NCBI RefSeq assembly: GCF_001753675.2
Contig: NZ_MJUW02000019.1
Coordinates: forward strand, 1 to 36,655
Origin: Candidatus Brocadia sapporoensis
Lineage (GTDB): Bacteria > Planctomycetota > Brocadiia > Brocadiales > Brocadiaceae
Reading direction: 5' to 3'
DNA: 36,655 bases
Shown: piece after piece, positions 6,420-14,823 of the stretch
Numbering within the stretch: the first letter of the stretch is position 1
Layout of the letters: the number at the start of each line of letters is the position of its first letter
Position numbers and translations under genes: made by a program
Notes under the pieces: generated by a model
What the model was told of the DNA's origin: nothing
The model's database searches: none
What the model saw: the letters and a program-made list of their open reading frames with translations, nothing else

Positions 6420-8108
6420 TTACAGACGTCCGGACCTCAAGACCCCAATGGCAAGCCCCAAACCGAGAAAGCCTGCAAAGACAAATCCCACAATGCCCAG
6501 TACCGGGAAGCCATTTATAAGGGGGCCTCGGTTGGTCATAACAATAAGGGAAGACCCGATGATCAGGGCGGAGATGACCAGGCTAAAGGAAATCCGATTA
6601 CTGGATTTGTCCATTTCAGAGATAAATTTTGAGAGTCCCTGATGCTCAAATTCAATTTTGAGCTTACCCCGTTTTATCTTTTTTACTATTTCGTAGGTAT
6701 CTCTCGGAAGTATTCTCAGGATGTCCAGGAGTTCCGATGAATATGATGTTATCTCCTTGATAATGTGCTTCATATCGTATCTATCGTGTACCAGCTTTTC
6801 CACAAAAGGTCTGGTGTGAGCTATGGTATTAAACTCAGGGTCTAGCTGCCTGGCAACGCCGTCTATGGTAGCGAGCGCCTTGTTTAAGATGTGGAATTGC
6901 GGGGATATCTTTAATTTGTGTCTCGTCATGAGATCAATGGTTTGCGGAAGTATAAGAGACAGCTCAATCTGCTTCAGGGGAATATCATAGTATCTTTCCA
7001 AAAAATCCGCTATATCATTCTTGAAATCATGCAGGGTATCCTCCTCAACAAAGGCGCCCAGTCTTTCCAAGGCCTTCAGGATGCCGTTGATGTTTTTCAT
7101 GGATACAGCGATCAGGAGGCTTACAATGACGTCCTTCGTGTCTTCATCGAGCCTGCCTACCATTCCAAAGTCTATGAAAGCGACGACATTATTCGGCAGG
7201 ATGAAGATGTTTCCCGGATGTGGGTCTGCATGGAAGAATCCGTCAATAAATATTTGCTGCAGGACGGCATTGGCACCATTTGCAGCGACAGCCTTTTTTT
7301 CTTCAGCGGTGTGTATCTGATTTAAGTAATCGTTCAGCCGGATACCCTTGATTTCCTCTGTGGTAATAACCCTTGATCTGGTACAGTCCCAAAAGACGGC
7401 GGGAATATGAACCATCGCTGAATCCTTAAAGTTCTTGCGGAATCGATCGATATTATGCGCCTCGCAGGTAAAATCAATCTCCTTTGTGATAACCTTGGAA
7501 AATTCGTCAACGATACCGATAGGATTAAAAAGCCTGACCTCCTGCATATACCGGTTCGCCAGTTGGGCCAGGGTGTAAAGGATGTCAATATCCGTTTCGA
7601 TCGTTTTGCGGATATCGGGACGTTGCACCTTTACGACGACACTCTCACCCGTCTTGAGCTTCGCCCGATGCACCTGCCCGAGAGAGGCTGCAGCCAGGGG
7701 TTCCGGATCAAAGGAAGCGAATAATTCTTCCGGATATTTCCCAAAGGATTCCCTGATCTGCTTTCGCACACATTCATAACCAAAGGGGGGAACATGGTCC
7801 TGGAGCTTGCTCAGTTCATTGCAGAGATCTAAAGGAATCAAGTCCGGCCGAATGCTGAGAATCTGTCCAAATTTTATAAAGGTGGGACCGAGTTCCTCCA
7901 GCGCTTTTCTGAGCCGGACGGCGCGAGACTCCCGAGGTTCGATAAAACGGCGCACTATCCGCATTTTGATAATACCCCTTCCAATAATATGATCTTCCAA
8001 ACGAAGCTGCTGAATGGCAAATCCAAACCCGTGCTTGGTCAATATTCTGAGAATCTGATTGAAACGGCGTATATCCCTGATTTTTTGTCTTATTTTTCTG
8101 AATTGCAT
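6420..8108 (-). CDS. ubiB: UbiB/AarF/ABC1-family atypical kinase
   Basis: A membrane-associated kinase-like ATPase linked in other bacteria to quinone (ubiquinone) synthesis or lipid handling. 562 residues. An N-terminal KxGQ-type motif (FIKFGQILSIRPDL) is followed by LGQVHRAKLKTGE with VVVKVQRP, the catalytic loop HADPHPGN at 293-300, and FIDFGMVGR as the metal-binding motif. Two hydrophobic helices end the protein (SLVISALIIGSSLIV, then GIVGFVFAGFLGLGL). It lies 27 bp downstream of the phasin-like gene and is probably co-transcribed with it. No ubi genes are nearby. The symbol marks the family; the exact role in this organism, where menaquinone may be the quinone, is not shown. Confidence 0.88.
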   Translation of the reverse strand: MQFRKIRQKIRDIRRFNQILRILTKHGFGFAIQQLRLEDHIIGRGIIKMRIVRRFIEPRESRAVRLRKALEELGPTFIKFGQILSIRPDLIPLDLCNELSKLQDHVPPFGYECVRKQIRESFGKYPEELFASFDPEPLAAASLGQVHRAKLKTGESVVVKVQRPDIRKTIETDIDILYTLAQLANRYMQEVRLFNPIGIVDEFSKVITKEIDFTCEAHNIDRFRKNFKDSAMVHIPAVFWDCTRSRVITTEEIKGIRLNDYLNQIHTAEEKKAVAANGANAVLQQIFIDGFFHADPHPGNIFILPNNVVAFIDFGMVGRLDEDTKDVIVSLLIAVSMKNINGILKALERLGAFVEEDTLHDFKNDIADFLERYYDIPLKQIELSLILPQTIDLMTRHKLKISPQFHILNKALATIDGVARQLDPEFNTIAHTRPFVEKLVHDRYDMKHIIKEITSYSSELLDILRILPRDTYEIVKKIKRGKLKIEFEHQGLSKFISEMDKSSNRISFSLVISALIIGSSLIVMTNRGPLINGFPVLGIVGFVFAGFLGLGLAIGVLRSGRL

Positions 8109-8135
8109 GGTTTTTGTGCTTGCCCTGGCGCTTTG

Positions 8136-8453
8136 TTATAACGTCTGGTCTTCTCTGGATTCCAGTCTTTTTATAATTTCATCGAGTTTTTTCTGCATTT
8201 GTTGGAGTTCTTTTCGTGTCGGTATATCCAGTTTGTGGAGCATGTTTTCCACAATCTTTTCGATCCTCGATTCAACCTCCTCTTTGCTTGATAAAACTTT
8301 TTTAAGCAGTTCATTTACCTGAGCCTTTGCTTCATCCTTCTTGATCTCTCCCTTTTTTACCATTTCATCAATGACTTCCTCGATATTTTCTTTCGTGAGA
8401 AGCACTGCCCCCAAACCAAGATTGATTACCTTATTAATGATCTCTGTAACCAC
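8136..8453 (-). CDS. Phasin-like coiled-coil protein
   Basis: 105 residues. Apart from a short hydrophobic N-terminus (INKVINLGLGAVLL) it is highly charged and helical: a long amphipathic region of E/K heptads ending KLDEIIKRLESRED. This is the pattern of the PHA-granule-associated phasin/PhaF-like family. The start is GTG with AAGGAGG 7 bp upstream, a strong ribosome binding site. It precedes the UbiB-kinase gene by 27 bp, an arrangement I recall from other bacteria. Without a PHA synthase nearby, a role in granules is only a possibility; a membrane scaffold for the kinase is equally plausible. Confidence 0.75.
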   Translation of the reverse strand: MVTEIINKVINLGLGAVLLTKENIEEVIDEMVKKGEIKKDEAKAQVNELLKKVLSSKEEVESRIEKIVENMLHKLDIPTRKELQQMQKKLDEIIKRLESREDQTL

Positions 8454-8985
8454 AGCCTTTCCTCCTTACCTTATAAAATGTTCGAGAATTTATATTGCAG
8501 CAGGGACAATTCGTGCTGGCAAGAATTCTCCATTTCTCTATGAATAGAAGCCGCCGGGAGCCGTATCCTTGTTCCACACTTGTATAACATTTCATAAAAC
8601 CTATACGCAAGCAAATGTTCTTGCGAGGAATGGAACAACGAAGCAATCTGTTGTTTACAAAAGACCTAAGATTGCTTCGCTGTCACCCGCAATGACTAAT
8701 ATATGTAGACATCTTTGTAAAACGCTACACTAGATAATTACGCACCAGAATCTTGCCTTTGTGCAAGATTCTGGTAAAAACTCATTCTTGTTTCTAAAAA
8801 ACTATTACTGCCCGATAACGGAATTAATGGTTCATTTGCTCATCAGTAATCAGTCACCCTGCTAACTATCTCTCTGCGGAAACCGATGCGGTAATATTGA
8901 TATGTTAAAAAGGCGTATTCAGGTTCAGGCGATGTGATGATATTTTACTGAATTTTACAAATGATTCCCTCCGCATCCTTGAAAT
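8454..8985. other. Intergenic stretch with repeats
   Basis: No convincing gene in these 530 bp. It holds a short interspersed stretch at about 8636-8697 in which GAAGCAATC and GATTGCTTCG form an inverted pair ending in CGCAATGAC, and the 13-bp hairpin at 8744-8775. Confidence 0.6.
8744..8775. repeat. 13-bp perfect inverted repeat
   Basis: ACCAGAATCTTGC (8744-8756) and GCAAGATTCTGGT (8763-8775) flank a 6-nt loop. No T-run follows on either strand, so it is not a standard terminator. It may be an interspersed palindromic repeat. Confidence 0.7.
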
Positions 8986-9552
8986 TTATTCTAAAAGAAT
9001 TAAGCCGTATATATTAGCTTCCTCATTTTTGTCTTTCAGTGTCTCAATTTTGAAGTTATGATTTCTTGCTGTCTGATAGACGTCGATACCGCATGCCTCC
9101 ATAGAGGGTCTTGCTTCCATCGTGCGAATACAGGAATGTGTGGTATCGCAGTTCTCACATAATTTGCAAGGACCCGCTCCTAGTCCAAAAGCTTTATAAA
9201 ATCCCAGTGCAAAAGCCAACTTTTCGATTTCTGCCGTAATATACCGCATCTGCCAGCTCATGTGTCCGTGAAGAAGCAATGCCCGGTTATATTCCCTGAG
9301 AATCTCTTTCATTTCTTCATACGATGGCGAGTGAGGCGGGCAGGTGAGTTTTTTTCCGTATTCTTCACATCCATATTTACATTTTAACTGAACCCATCGC
9401 CCGGTAATGATGGTATTCGGATGAATGACTGCTGCCTGTGCACAGCCAAGTTCCTTTGCTTTTTCTATTAATACCTTGCATGCGTCTGTAAGATTCTGAC
9501 GTGACGTAATAACGGTCTGAAATTCAGGCAAAGCCGAATCTGGGGGATACAT
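8986..9552 (-). CDS. DUF2284 cysteine-rich putative metal-binding protein
   Basis: 188 residues from ATG 9552, which has AGGAG 8 bp upstream. The frame extends to 9726, but the upstream part is not family-like. Cysteines cluster in LKCKYGCEEYGKKLTCPPHSP near the middle and in GAGPCKLCENCDTTHSC, then EACGIDV, toward the C-terminus. This is the pattern of the DUF2284 family, thought to bind metal or an iron-sulfur cluster. CPPHSP is diagnostic. The function is unknown; relatives occur in anaerobes near corrinoid or redox genes. It diverges from radC and stands alone. No signal peptide is seen. Confidence 0.82.
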   Translation of the reverse strand: MYPPDSALPEFQTVITSRQNLTDACKVLIEKAKELGCAQAAVIHPNTIITGRWVQLKCKYGCEEYGKKLTCPPHSPSYEEMKEILREYNRALLLHGHMSWQMRYITAEIEKLAFALGFYKAFGLGAGPCKLCENCDTTHSCIRTMEARPSMEACGIDVYQTARNHNFKIETLKDKNEEANIYGLILLE

Positions 9553-9654
9553 TGGTAAATCTCCTGAAAAATTATTTATATTCCCTGGTACTATAAACAA
9601 GGCGGAAGGTTTAATCAAATATTTTTTACGGAATGTGTACGCAAAGACATTTTG

Positions 9655-9682
9655 TTGACAGGGAAAATTCCCGAAGTATAAT
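9655..9682 (+). promoter_or_regulatory. Consensus sigma-70 promoter for radC
   Basis: Perfect TTGACA (9655-9660) and TATAAT (9677-9682) with a 16-bp spacer containing GGGAAAATTCCC, a 12-bp palindrome. Transcription should start near 9690, giving an approximately 80-nt leader to ATG 9769 and arguing against the TTG at 9694 as the start. The palindrome inside the spacer could be an operator. Confidence 0.75.
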
Positions 9683-9768
9683 CTGTCGGTGTATTGAGAT
9701 GGCCTGCCAGGAAAGAAACCTTTCATGATCCCGGCATGTCATTTGTGCGGCATTATTATTGCGATTTT

Positions 9769-10467
9769 ATGAAGGAAGAAAAGAAACGTCCTACAATAAA
9801 ACAGCTTCCTACCCATGAGAGACCACGGGAAAGACTAATCCAAAGTGGTGATGAACATCTGACAGATGCAGAACTCTTAGGAATCATCATTCGTGATGGC
9901 ACTACCAATTACAGTGCAGTTGATTTAGCACAAAAGCTTCTTTCCGAGTACGGAGATTTTCGAAGGCTGAGTACGGCTTCTGTTGGCGAATTGTGCAGGA
10001 TAAAGGGGATAGGCCCGGCACGGGCGGCACAGATCAAGGCATCCTTAGCCATCGCAAAACGGTTTTCTACCATTTCAGTAAAACCTCTTCAGCAATTCAA
10101 GTGTAGCAATGACATCTTTGATCATTTCCACGAACGTTTACGCGGAAAGAAACAAGAAGTCTTTTCCGTCGTGCTCCTTGACAATAAAAACCGTGTTATC
10201 AAAGAGTTGCAAATCTCTGCGGGCAGCCTTACCTCAAGTATTGTTCACCCCAGGGAGGTTTTTAATCCGGCAATTAAGGAATCTGCAGCCTCAGTGATCT
10301 TTGTCCATAATCACCCCTCAGGTGATCCCGAACCCAGCAAAGAAGACCTCCAAATAACCAGACGATTAGCAGAGGCAGGAAATATTGTTGGCATAAAAGT
10401 TTTGGATCATATTATCATAGGAAACGAGTGTTTTGTCAGTTTTAAGGACAAAGGGATTATGTCTTGA
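9769..10467 (+). CDS. radC: RadC-family JAB/MPN-domain protein
   Basis: 232 residues from ATG 9769. The N-terminal helix-hairpin-helix region (IKGIGPARAAQIKASLAIA) is followed by a JAB1/MPN metalloprotease-like domain with H180-N-H182 then S190 and D193, the full HxHx7SxxD zinc motif. Once linked to DNA repair, the family's real biochemical role is unsettled. An ATG at 9736 and a TTG at 9694 are also in frame. I chose 9769 because the following sequence (KRPTIKQLPTHERPRERL) is the typical N-terminus and because of the promoter position. No clear Shine-Dalgarno sequence precedes any of them. Divergent from the DUF2284 gene. Confidence 0.9.
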   Translation: MKEEKKRPTIKQLPTHERPRERLIQSGDEHLTDAELLGIIIRDGTTNYSAVDLAQKLLSEYGDFRRLSTASVGELCRIKGIGPARAAQIKASLAIAKRFSTISVKPLQQFKCSNDIFDHFHERLRGKKQEVFSVVLLDNKNRVIKELQISAGSLTSSIVHPREVFNPAIKESAASVIFVHNHPSGDPEPSKEDLQITRRLAEAGNIVGIKVLDHIIIGNECFVSFKDKGIMS

Positions 10468-10612
10468 CAATAACTTTTGATATGCTTATACTTGTTTTCG
10501 TTCGCTTGTCAATGTGCACACCTCCGCCAGGATTAGTAATTCTTTGCTGTTAAATGCAATTTGCTTTAGATCCAGCTATTTTATGAAGATGGGTTTTTAA
10601 TTTAATTGTGTA

Positions 10613-10677
10613 GAAATTTTCATTTTATTTAAGCGGGTTGCAGGGTGGCACTGACAAACTTTGTTTGTCAGTGTGAT
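10613..10677. repeat. Palindromic interspersed repeat, copy 1
   Basis: CACTGACAAAC (10649-10659) and GTTTGTCAGTG (10663-10673) form an 11-bp hairpin preceded by GGGTTGCAGGGTGG. The left flank (GAAATTTTCATTTTATTTAA, then GCGGGTT) is the reverse complement of the right flank of copy 4 at 32591-32622, so these copies lie in opposite orientations. The rest of the 10468-10765 gap shows no gene. Confidence 0.8.
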
Positions 10678-10765
10678 ATATTCCGAAGACATAACTTGAT
10701 GCTTAAAAATATTCAGGTACGGGGAATGGTGTGCTATGCTTTTACAAGCCAGAAAACGATTGTTA

Positions 10766-10839
10766 GCGCCCATAGCTCAATTGGATAGAGTCACGGACTA
10801 CGAATCCGGAGGTTGGAGGTTCAAATCCTCCTGGGCGCG
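10766..10839 (+). tRNA. tRNA-Arg (anticodon ACG)
   Basis: A 74-nt cloverleaf. The acceptor arms GCGCCCA/TGGGCGC pair fully. The D arm is GCTC/GAGT, the anticodon loop CTACGAA has ACG at 34-36, and the T arm is GGAGG-TTCAAAT-CCTCC. The top anticodon-stem pair is an A-G mismatch. CCA is not encoded. A34 is the substrate of TadA, whose gene begins about 30 bp downstream and is probably co-transcribed. Confidence 0.95.
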
Positions 10840-10872
10840 TTTTACATTTCTGCAGCAGCATTTATGGTAATT

Positions 10873-11340
10873 ATGGAAGAGATACAGAAGCATGAGTATT
10901 TCATGAGGCAGGCTATCGCAGAAGCGGAAAAGGCCGTGGAAAAGAACGATGTGCCTGTAGGGGCGATTATTGTTTATGAGGGTCGCATTATTGCCCGTGC
11001 TCATAATCAGCGTGAAATGCTCAATGACCCTACTGCTCATGCAGAAATGATCGCAATAACTCAAGCTGCAGCCTATCTGGAAAACTGGCGTTTACGGGGG
11101 ACAACCCTCTATGTAACGCTGGAGCCCTGTGCAATGTGCGCTGGCGCATTGGTGCAGTCGAGGGTAAATACCCTGGTTTACGGAACTGCGGATAAAAAGG
11201 CAGGTGCATGCGTATCCGTGATGAATATTGTGCAGGAGCCACGGTTTAACCACCGACTGGAAGTTGTGCCGAATGTTCTTGCCAAGGAATGTAAGTGTTT
11301 ATTACAAAAATTTTTTTTGGAAAATTGCCGGACAAAATAA
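10873..11340 (+). CDS. tadA: tRNA-specific adenosine deaminase
   Basis: Converts A34 of tRNA-Arg(ACG) to inosine so that one tRNA reads CGU, CGC and CGA. 155 residues from ATG 10873. The zinc/cytidine-deaminase fold shows H56-A-E58 (H56 ligand, E58 proton shuttle) and P-C86-A-M-C89 (ligands), with family-typical DVPVGAIIV and GTTLYVTLEPC. Another ATG lies at 10864; neither has a good ribosome binding site. It starts 33 bp after its own substrate tRNA, so both may come from one transcript processed by RNases. A tRNA-Ser follows 46 bp downstream. Order and contents parallel the Bacillus yaaJ (tadA)-SRP RNA-dnaX region. Confidence 0.95.
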   Translation: MEEIQKHEYFMRQAIAEAEKAVEKNDVPVGAIIVYEGRIIARAHNQREMLNDPTAHAEMIAITQAAAYLENWRLRGTTLYVTLEPCAMCAGALVQSRVNTLVYGTADKKAGACVSVMNIVQEPRFNHRLEVVPNVLAKECKCLLQKFFLENCRTK

Positions 11341-11386
11341 CCCCTTGTCTGCCGAAACAATCCGGGTGATTTGAGCCGCAAGAGTA

Positions 11387-11478
11387 GGAGAGGTGCCAGA
11401 GTGGTTGATCGGGACGGTCTCGAAAACCGTTTCTCGCATAACAGCGGGACGTGGGTTCGAATCCCACCCTCTCCGCCA
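11387..11478 (+). tRNA. tRNA-Ser (anticodon CGA)
   Basis: Class II tRNA with acceptor GGAGAGG/CCTCTCC, discriminator G and encoded CCA (11476-11478). The anticodon stem ACGGT/ACCGT encloses CTCGAAA (anticodon CGA). The long variable arm is typical of serine tRNAs. The T arm is GTGGG-TTCGAAT-CCCAC. Confidence 0.95.
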
Positions 11479-11595
11479 GCAAAAACAACGAAATTGGGAA
11501 GCTGTGAGATTGAGTATGTGAGAATTTCCCAACACTGCACCTCCAGATCTCTTATTGAACGTTAAAGTCTTTATGAATTTTTAAACACCGGTATT

Positions 11596-11688
11596 GGAGA
11601 GGTGTCAGAGAGGCCGAATGAGCGCGCTTGGAAAGCGCGTATACCGACAAAATCGGTATCGCGGGTTCGACTCCCGCCCTCTCCGCCA
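11596..11688 (+). tRNA. tRNA-Ser (anticodon GGA)
   Basis: Acceptor GGAGAGG/CCTCTCC with discriminator G and encoded CCA (11686-11688). The anticodon stem CGCGC/GCGCG encloses TTGGAAA (anticodon GGA). The long variable arm ATACCGA/TCGGTAT is well paired. The T arm is GCGGG-TTCGACT-CCCGC. It lies 14 bp upstream of the SRP RNA. Confidence 0.95.
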
Positions 11689-11702
11689 GTTTATATAAAA
11701 CA

Positions 11703-11975
11703 GGCCGTGCTAGATGGGGAGCTAGCGGTACCCTGTAACCTGCAACCCGCTACAGCAGGATCAATCGCTTTTTCGAGGATCCAAAGAACATTAGTCTTAT
11801 CGATGTAAGTGGTGATGAGGGCCGGATCTCATGCAATAAGAGATTGTGTGAACCTGGTCAGGTGCGGAAGCAAGCAGCCATAAGCATATATCCTTAATGT
11901 GCAGTGAGCCCGTCTGGCCTGAGCTTACTGCATAGACAAGCTAATGGGAATGGAGACAGAAAAAAGTGCACGGCC
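11703..11975 (+). ncRNA. ffs: Signal recognition particle RNA, large (Alu-domain) type
   Basis: RNA core of SRP, which with Ffh targets nascent membrane and secreted proteins. The apical S domain shows CCTGGTCAGGTGCGGAAGC followed by AAGCAGCC (about 11852-11879), a near match to the universal Ffh-binding loop. The 5' part (GTGCTAGATGGGGAGCTAGC, then GGTACCCTGTA) matches the Alu domain of the approximately 270-nt Bacillus scRNA. The ends GGCCGTGC (11703-11710) and GCACGGCC (11968-11975) pair perfectly, defining a 273-nt molecule. Most Gram-negative bacteria have only the approximately 110-nt 4.5S form. Its position between tRNA-Ser and dnaX matches Bacillus. Confidence 0.93.
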
Positions 11976-12121
11976 CTTGTGTTCAATTTTTATAACAAGG
12001 CGCTTGTCTCATAAGTTTTCATTCCATTCATCATAACAAAAGAAAGTGTATTGCTATGAATTATATGAGGGAGTATAATAGGACAGCGATTTGTTGCGAA
12101 TAATTATCAGGGGAAAGGCTT

Positions 12122-13801
12122 ATGTCATATGTTGTATTAGCCCGTCGATATCGTCCTCAAACTTTTGAGGATCTGGTAGGTCAAGAACCTATAGTACTAA
12201 CACTCCGGAATGCAATCCGCACGAACAGGGTTGCTCATGCATATTTGCTCGCAGGGCCACGAGGGGTGGGAAAAACCTCGATGGCACGGATACTATCAAA
12301 GGCATTGAATTGTAAACATGGACCCACGGATACCCCATGCAACGCCTGCGATATTTGCCGGTGTATTTCTGAAGGTAACGATATCGATGTTTTAGAGATC
12401 GATGGTGCGTCAAACCGGGGAATCGACGAAGTCAGGAATATTCGTCAAAACGTAAGTTACGCCCCGTCACGCGCCCGTTACAAAATTTACATTATCGACG
12501 AGGTACATATGCTCACCCGGGAAGCATTTAATGCCCTCCTGAAAACCCTTGAAGAGCCGCCGTCACACGTTAAGTTTATCTTTGCTACAACAGCAGTTAA
12601 TCGCCTTCCTGAAACGGTGCAATCCCGATGTCAGAGGTTTGATTTCAGGAATATTGCTATTCATGATATTGAAAAACGGCTGTTAGACATTTGCAGGGCT
12701 GAAGGAGTTCAGGTTGAAACTGCTGCCATTCACACAATAGCTCGATATGCGAAGGGCGGATTGCGGGATTCTCAATCAGTTTTAGACCAAATCCTCTCGT
12801 TTTGCAAGGACCGGATATCTCCGGAGGATGTAAATTTTGTCCTTGGCTGTATTGATGAAGACAAGATACTTGTTCTTTTTGATAGTTTTGTCAGGAAAGA
12901 CGCATCTTCAGCCTTGAAGATGGTAAATGAGATTTTAGGTGAGGGAAAGACCGCCGGAGAATGTATTGATCAGTTGTTATCCTGTGTGCGGGAGCTTTTG
13001 ATAGCTTCCTCCTGTGGCCGGGAGGCGAACTGGATTGAGTTCAATGCATCTTTGATACAAAAATATGGGGATTCCTTTTCCCAGGATACCCTGATGTACA
13101 TGGTGCAAATATTTTCCGATGCAAGGATGCGCACAACCGATTCTCTTTTACAGCGTATTTTGCTGGAGATGGCTGTAATCAGGATTTGTCGCATGGAATC
13201 TGTTGAGTCGTTATATGATATTGCTGAAAGGTTGGCAGCTTTAGAAGGCGGCCTTGTACACAGTAACAATGAATCCGTTAAAAAAAATACGGAAATCATA
13301 CCACGTCAAGAATCTGTTTCCCAGCAGATGGTTTTAGAACCAGCAACGGAAGAATATCGCGCACCAGTAACGAACAAAAAAGAGAATTTAGAGAGCGTGC
13401 AAGGCGAAAAACATGTTTGGGAAAAGATTCTTCTGTCCGTCCAGAACAAGAAAAAATCAACCTGGGCGCTTTTAAAAGAAGGACAATTCATTGGGTGCAA
13501 GGATGGAGAAATTACAGTTGAATTTCCCAGCAAGTGTTTCTTTCATAAAGAAAAGCTTGATCAGATTGAAGAAAAAAAGCTTATTGAACAATGTGCCAAA
13601 GAGGTGATACAAGGCAATGTGAGACTAAAGCTGAGGGTGTCAAAAAATGGAAGTCCTGAAAAGAGGGATGCGCCGGTTTTCCCGGACCGGGAATTTTCTG
13701 ATCGACCGGCAGTTGATTTGTCTGTTTCTGAACCAGCGGTAAAAAAGACCCTGGATCTTTTTGGCGGCCATGTTGTTAAGATACATAATAAAGGAGGCTA
13801 A
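12122..13801 (+). CDS. dnaX: DNA polymerase III subunit gamma/tau
   Basis: Motor of the clamp loader that opens and loads the beta clamp at replication forks. 559 residues. AAA+ domain with Walker A GPRGVGKT at 45-52, zinc cysteines at 64, 73, 76 and 79 (NC...PCNACDIC), Walker B region YIIDEVHML, and sensor residues near TTAVNRLPETVQSRC. A collar domain follows, then a low-complexity charged linker (about 380-430) and a short C-terminal domain. The start ATG has AGGGGAAAGG upstream. It heads the dnaX-ybaB-recR-rpoN run; the ybaB ribosome binding site lies in its last codons. No obvious internal frameshift site was noted, so a separate gamma form is not predicted. Confidence 0.95.
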   Translation: MSYVVLARRYRPQTFEDLVGQEPIVLTLRNAIRTNRVAHAYLLAGPRGVGKTSMARILSKALNCKHGPTDTPCNACDICRCISEGNDIDVLEIDGASNRGIDEVRNIRQNVSYAPSRARYKIYIIDEVHMLTREAFNALLKTLEEPPSHVKFIFATTAVNRLPETVQSRCQRFDFRNIAIHDIEKRLLDICRAEGVQVETAAIHTIARYAKGGLRDSQSVLDQILSFCKDRISPEDVNFVLGCIDEDKILVLFDSFVRKDASSALKMVNEILGEGKTAGECIDQLLSCVRELLIASSCGREANWIEFNASLIQKYGDSFSQDTLMYMVQIFSDARMRTTDSLLQRILLEMAVIRICRMESVESLYDIAERLAALEGGLVHSNNESVKKNTEIIPRQESVSQQMVLEPATEEYRAPVTNKKENLESVQGEKHVWEKILLSVQNKKKSTWALLKEGQFIGCKDGEITVEFPSKCFFHKEKLDQIEEKKLIEQCAKEVIQGNVRLKLRVSKNGSPEKRDAPVFPDREFSDRPAVDLSVSEPAVKKTLDLFGGHVVKIHNKGG

Positions 13802-13804
13802 CAC

Positions 13805-14155
13805 ATGAAAGGTTTTGGCAATATTGCGGAAATGATGAAACAGGCGCAGAAGCAGGCCCAAAAGATGCAAAAGCAGATGGAAGAGGTTCAGAATGATTTG
13901 AAAGGACGAGTCATAGAAGCGAGTTCCGGTGGCGGAATGGTCACGGTGCACATGAATGGGAAACAGGAAATTCTCTCTATCAAAATCGATCCTGAGGTTG
14001 TAGATCCGAAAGACGTTCAGATGCTTGAAGATCTTATTCTTTCAGCAGTTTCTCAGGCGTTTAAAAAATCACAGGAGTTGTATCAATCTGAGATGGGAAA
14101 ACTTACCGGTGGGTTAAATATACCGGGAATGCAGGGGCTTTTAGGGGGTATGTAA
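13805..14155 (+). CDS. ybaB: YbaB/EbfC nucleoid-associated protein
   Basis: A small DNA-binding protein that coats the nucleoid. 116 residues. It opens with a K/Q-rich helical segment ([18 protein letters not shown]), followed by the conserved [15 protein letters not shown], then [10 protein letters not shown] and a Gly-rich tail ([10 protein letters not shown]), matching the family in length and order. The ribosome binding site AAAGGAGG overlaps the end of dnaX, with 3 bp between stop and start, so translation is probably coupled. The dnaX-ybaB-recR order is widely conserved. Confidence 0.95.
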   Translation: MKGFGNIAEMMKQAQKQAQKMQKQMEEVQNDLKGRVIEASSGGGMVTVHMNGKQEILSIKIDPEVVDPKDVQMLEDLILSAVSQAFKKSQELYQSEMGKLTGGLNIPGMQGLLGGM

Positions 14156-14186
14156 TTATGAAATCTGTTTTCAGAGGTTTTTCGTT

Positions 14187-14795
14187 TTGAATGCGTATCC
14201 ACAGTCCGTAATAAAACTTATCAGTGAATTTGGCAAGATGCCTGGCATTGGACAAAAAACAGCAGAACGTCTTGCCTGTTATATTCTGAAACAGACAACG
14301 GAGGAGGCCATGCAGCTTGCCTGTGCCATCCGTGATGTAAAAAAACTTGTCAAGACATGTTCGACCTGTTTCAATGTTTCAGAGAATGATCCGTGTCATA
14401 TTTGCAGCGATCTCTCAAGAGACAGATCGACGATTTGTGTGGTTGAACAACTGGCAGACTTTCTGACGATAGAAAAGACGGGAAAATATCGAGGTCTCTA
14501 TCATGTACTCCAGGGACACATTTCTCCTTTGGAAGGCATTCATCCGGAGTCCTTGACCATTGAAAAACTCTTGCACCGGGTGAATGCCGGTCATATTAAG
14601 GAAGTACTTCTTGCCACCAATCTGAATATGGAAGGTGATGCAACTGCGCTGTATATTCACAAACACCTGTCACCATCAGGGGTAAGGGTAACAAGGCTTG
14701 CGCGTGGATTACCGACAGGAAGTTATCTTGAATATGCGAATACAGCGATTGTTGCTGATGCTATCAATGGCAGAAACGAAATGGCAGAAGTTTAA
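14187..14795 (+). CDS. recR: Recombination protein RecR
   Basis: Works with RecO (and RecF) to load RecA at gaps and stalled forks. 202 residues. An N-terminal helix-hairpin-helix (FGKMPGIGQKTAERLA), a four-cysteine zinc finger (CSTCFNVSENDPCHIC), a Toprim domain (ICVVEQLADFLTIE, YHVLQGHISPLEGI) and the C-terminal Walker-like VTRLARGLPTGSYLEYAN are all present. It starts with TTG at 14187 with AGAGGT about 10 bp upstream; no in-frame ATG fits. 31 bp separate it from ybaB. No recO is in the window. Confidence 0.95.
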   Translation: MNAYPQSVIKLISEFGKMPGIGQKTAERLACYILKQTTEEAMQLACAIRDVKKLVKTCSTCFNVSENDPCHICSDLSRDRSTICVVEQLADFLTIEKTGKYRGLYHVLQGHISPLEGIHPESLTIEKLLHRVNAGHIKEVLLATNLNMEGDATALYIHKHLSPSGVRVTRLARGLPTGSYLEYANTAIVADAINGRNEMAEV

Positions 14796-14823
14796 AGACA
14801 ATTTTTATGGAAGGTAATGTTTC

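Noticed and set aside
11371-11808. Short open frames over the tRNA-Ser genes and SRP RNA
   Set aside because: The region is fully explained by two tRNA genes and the SRP RNA.
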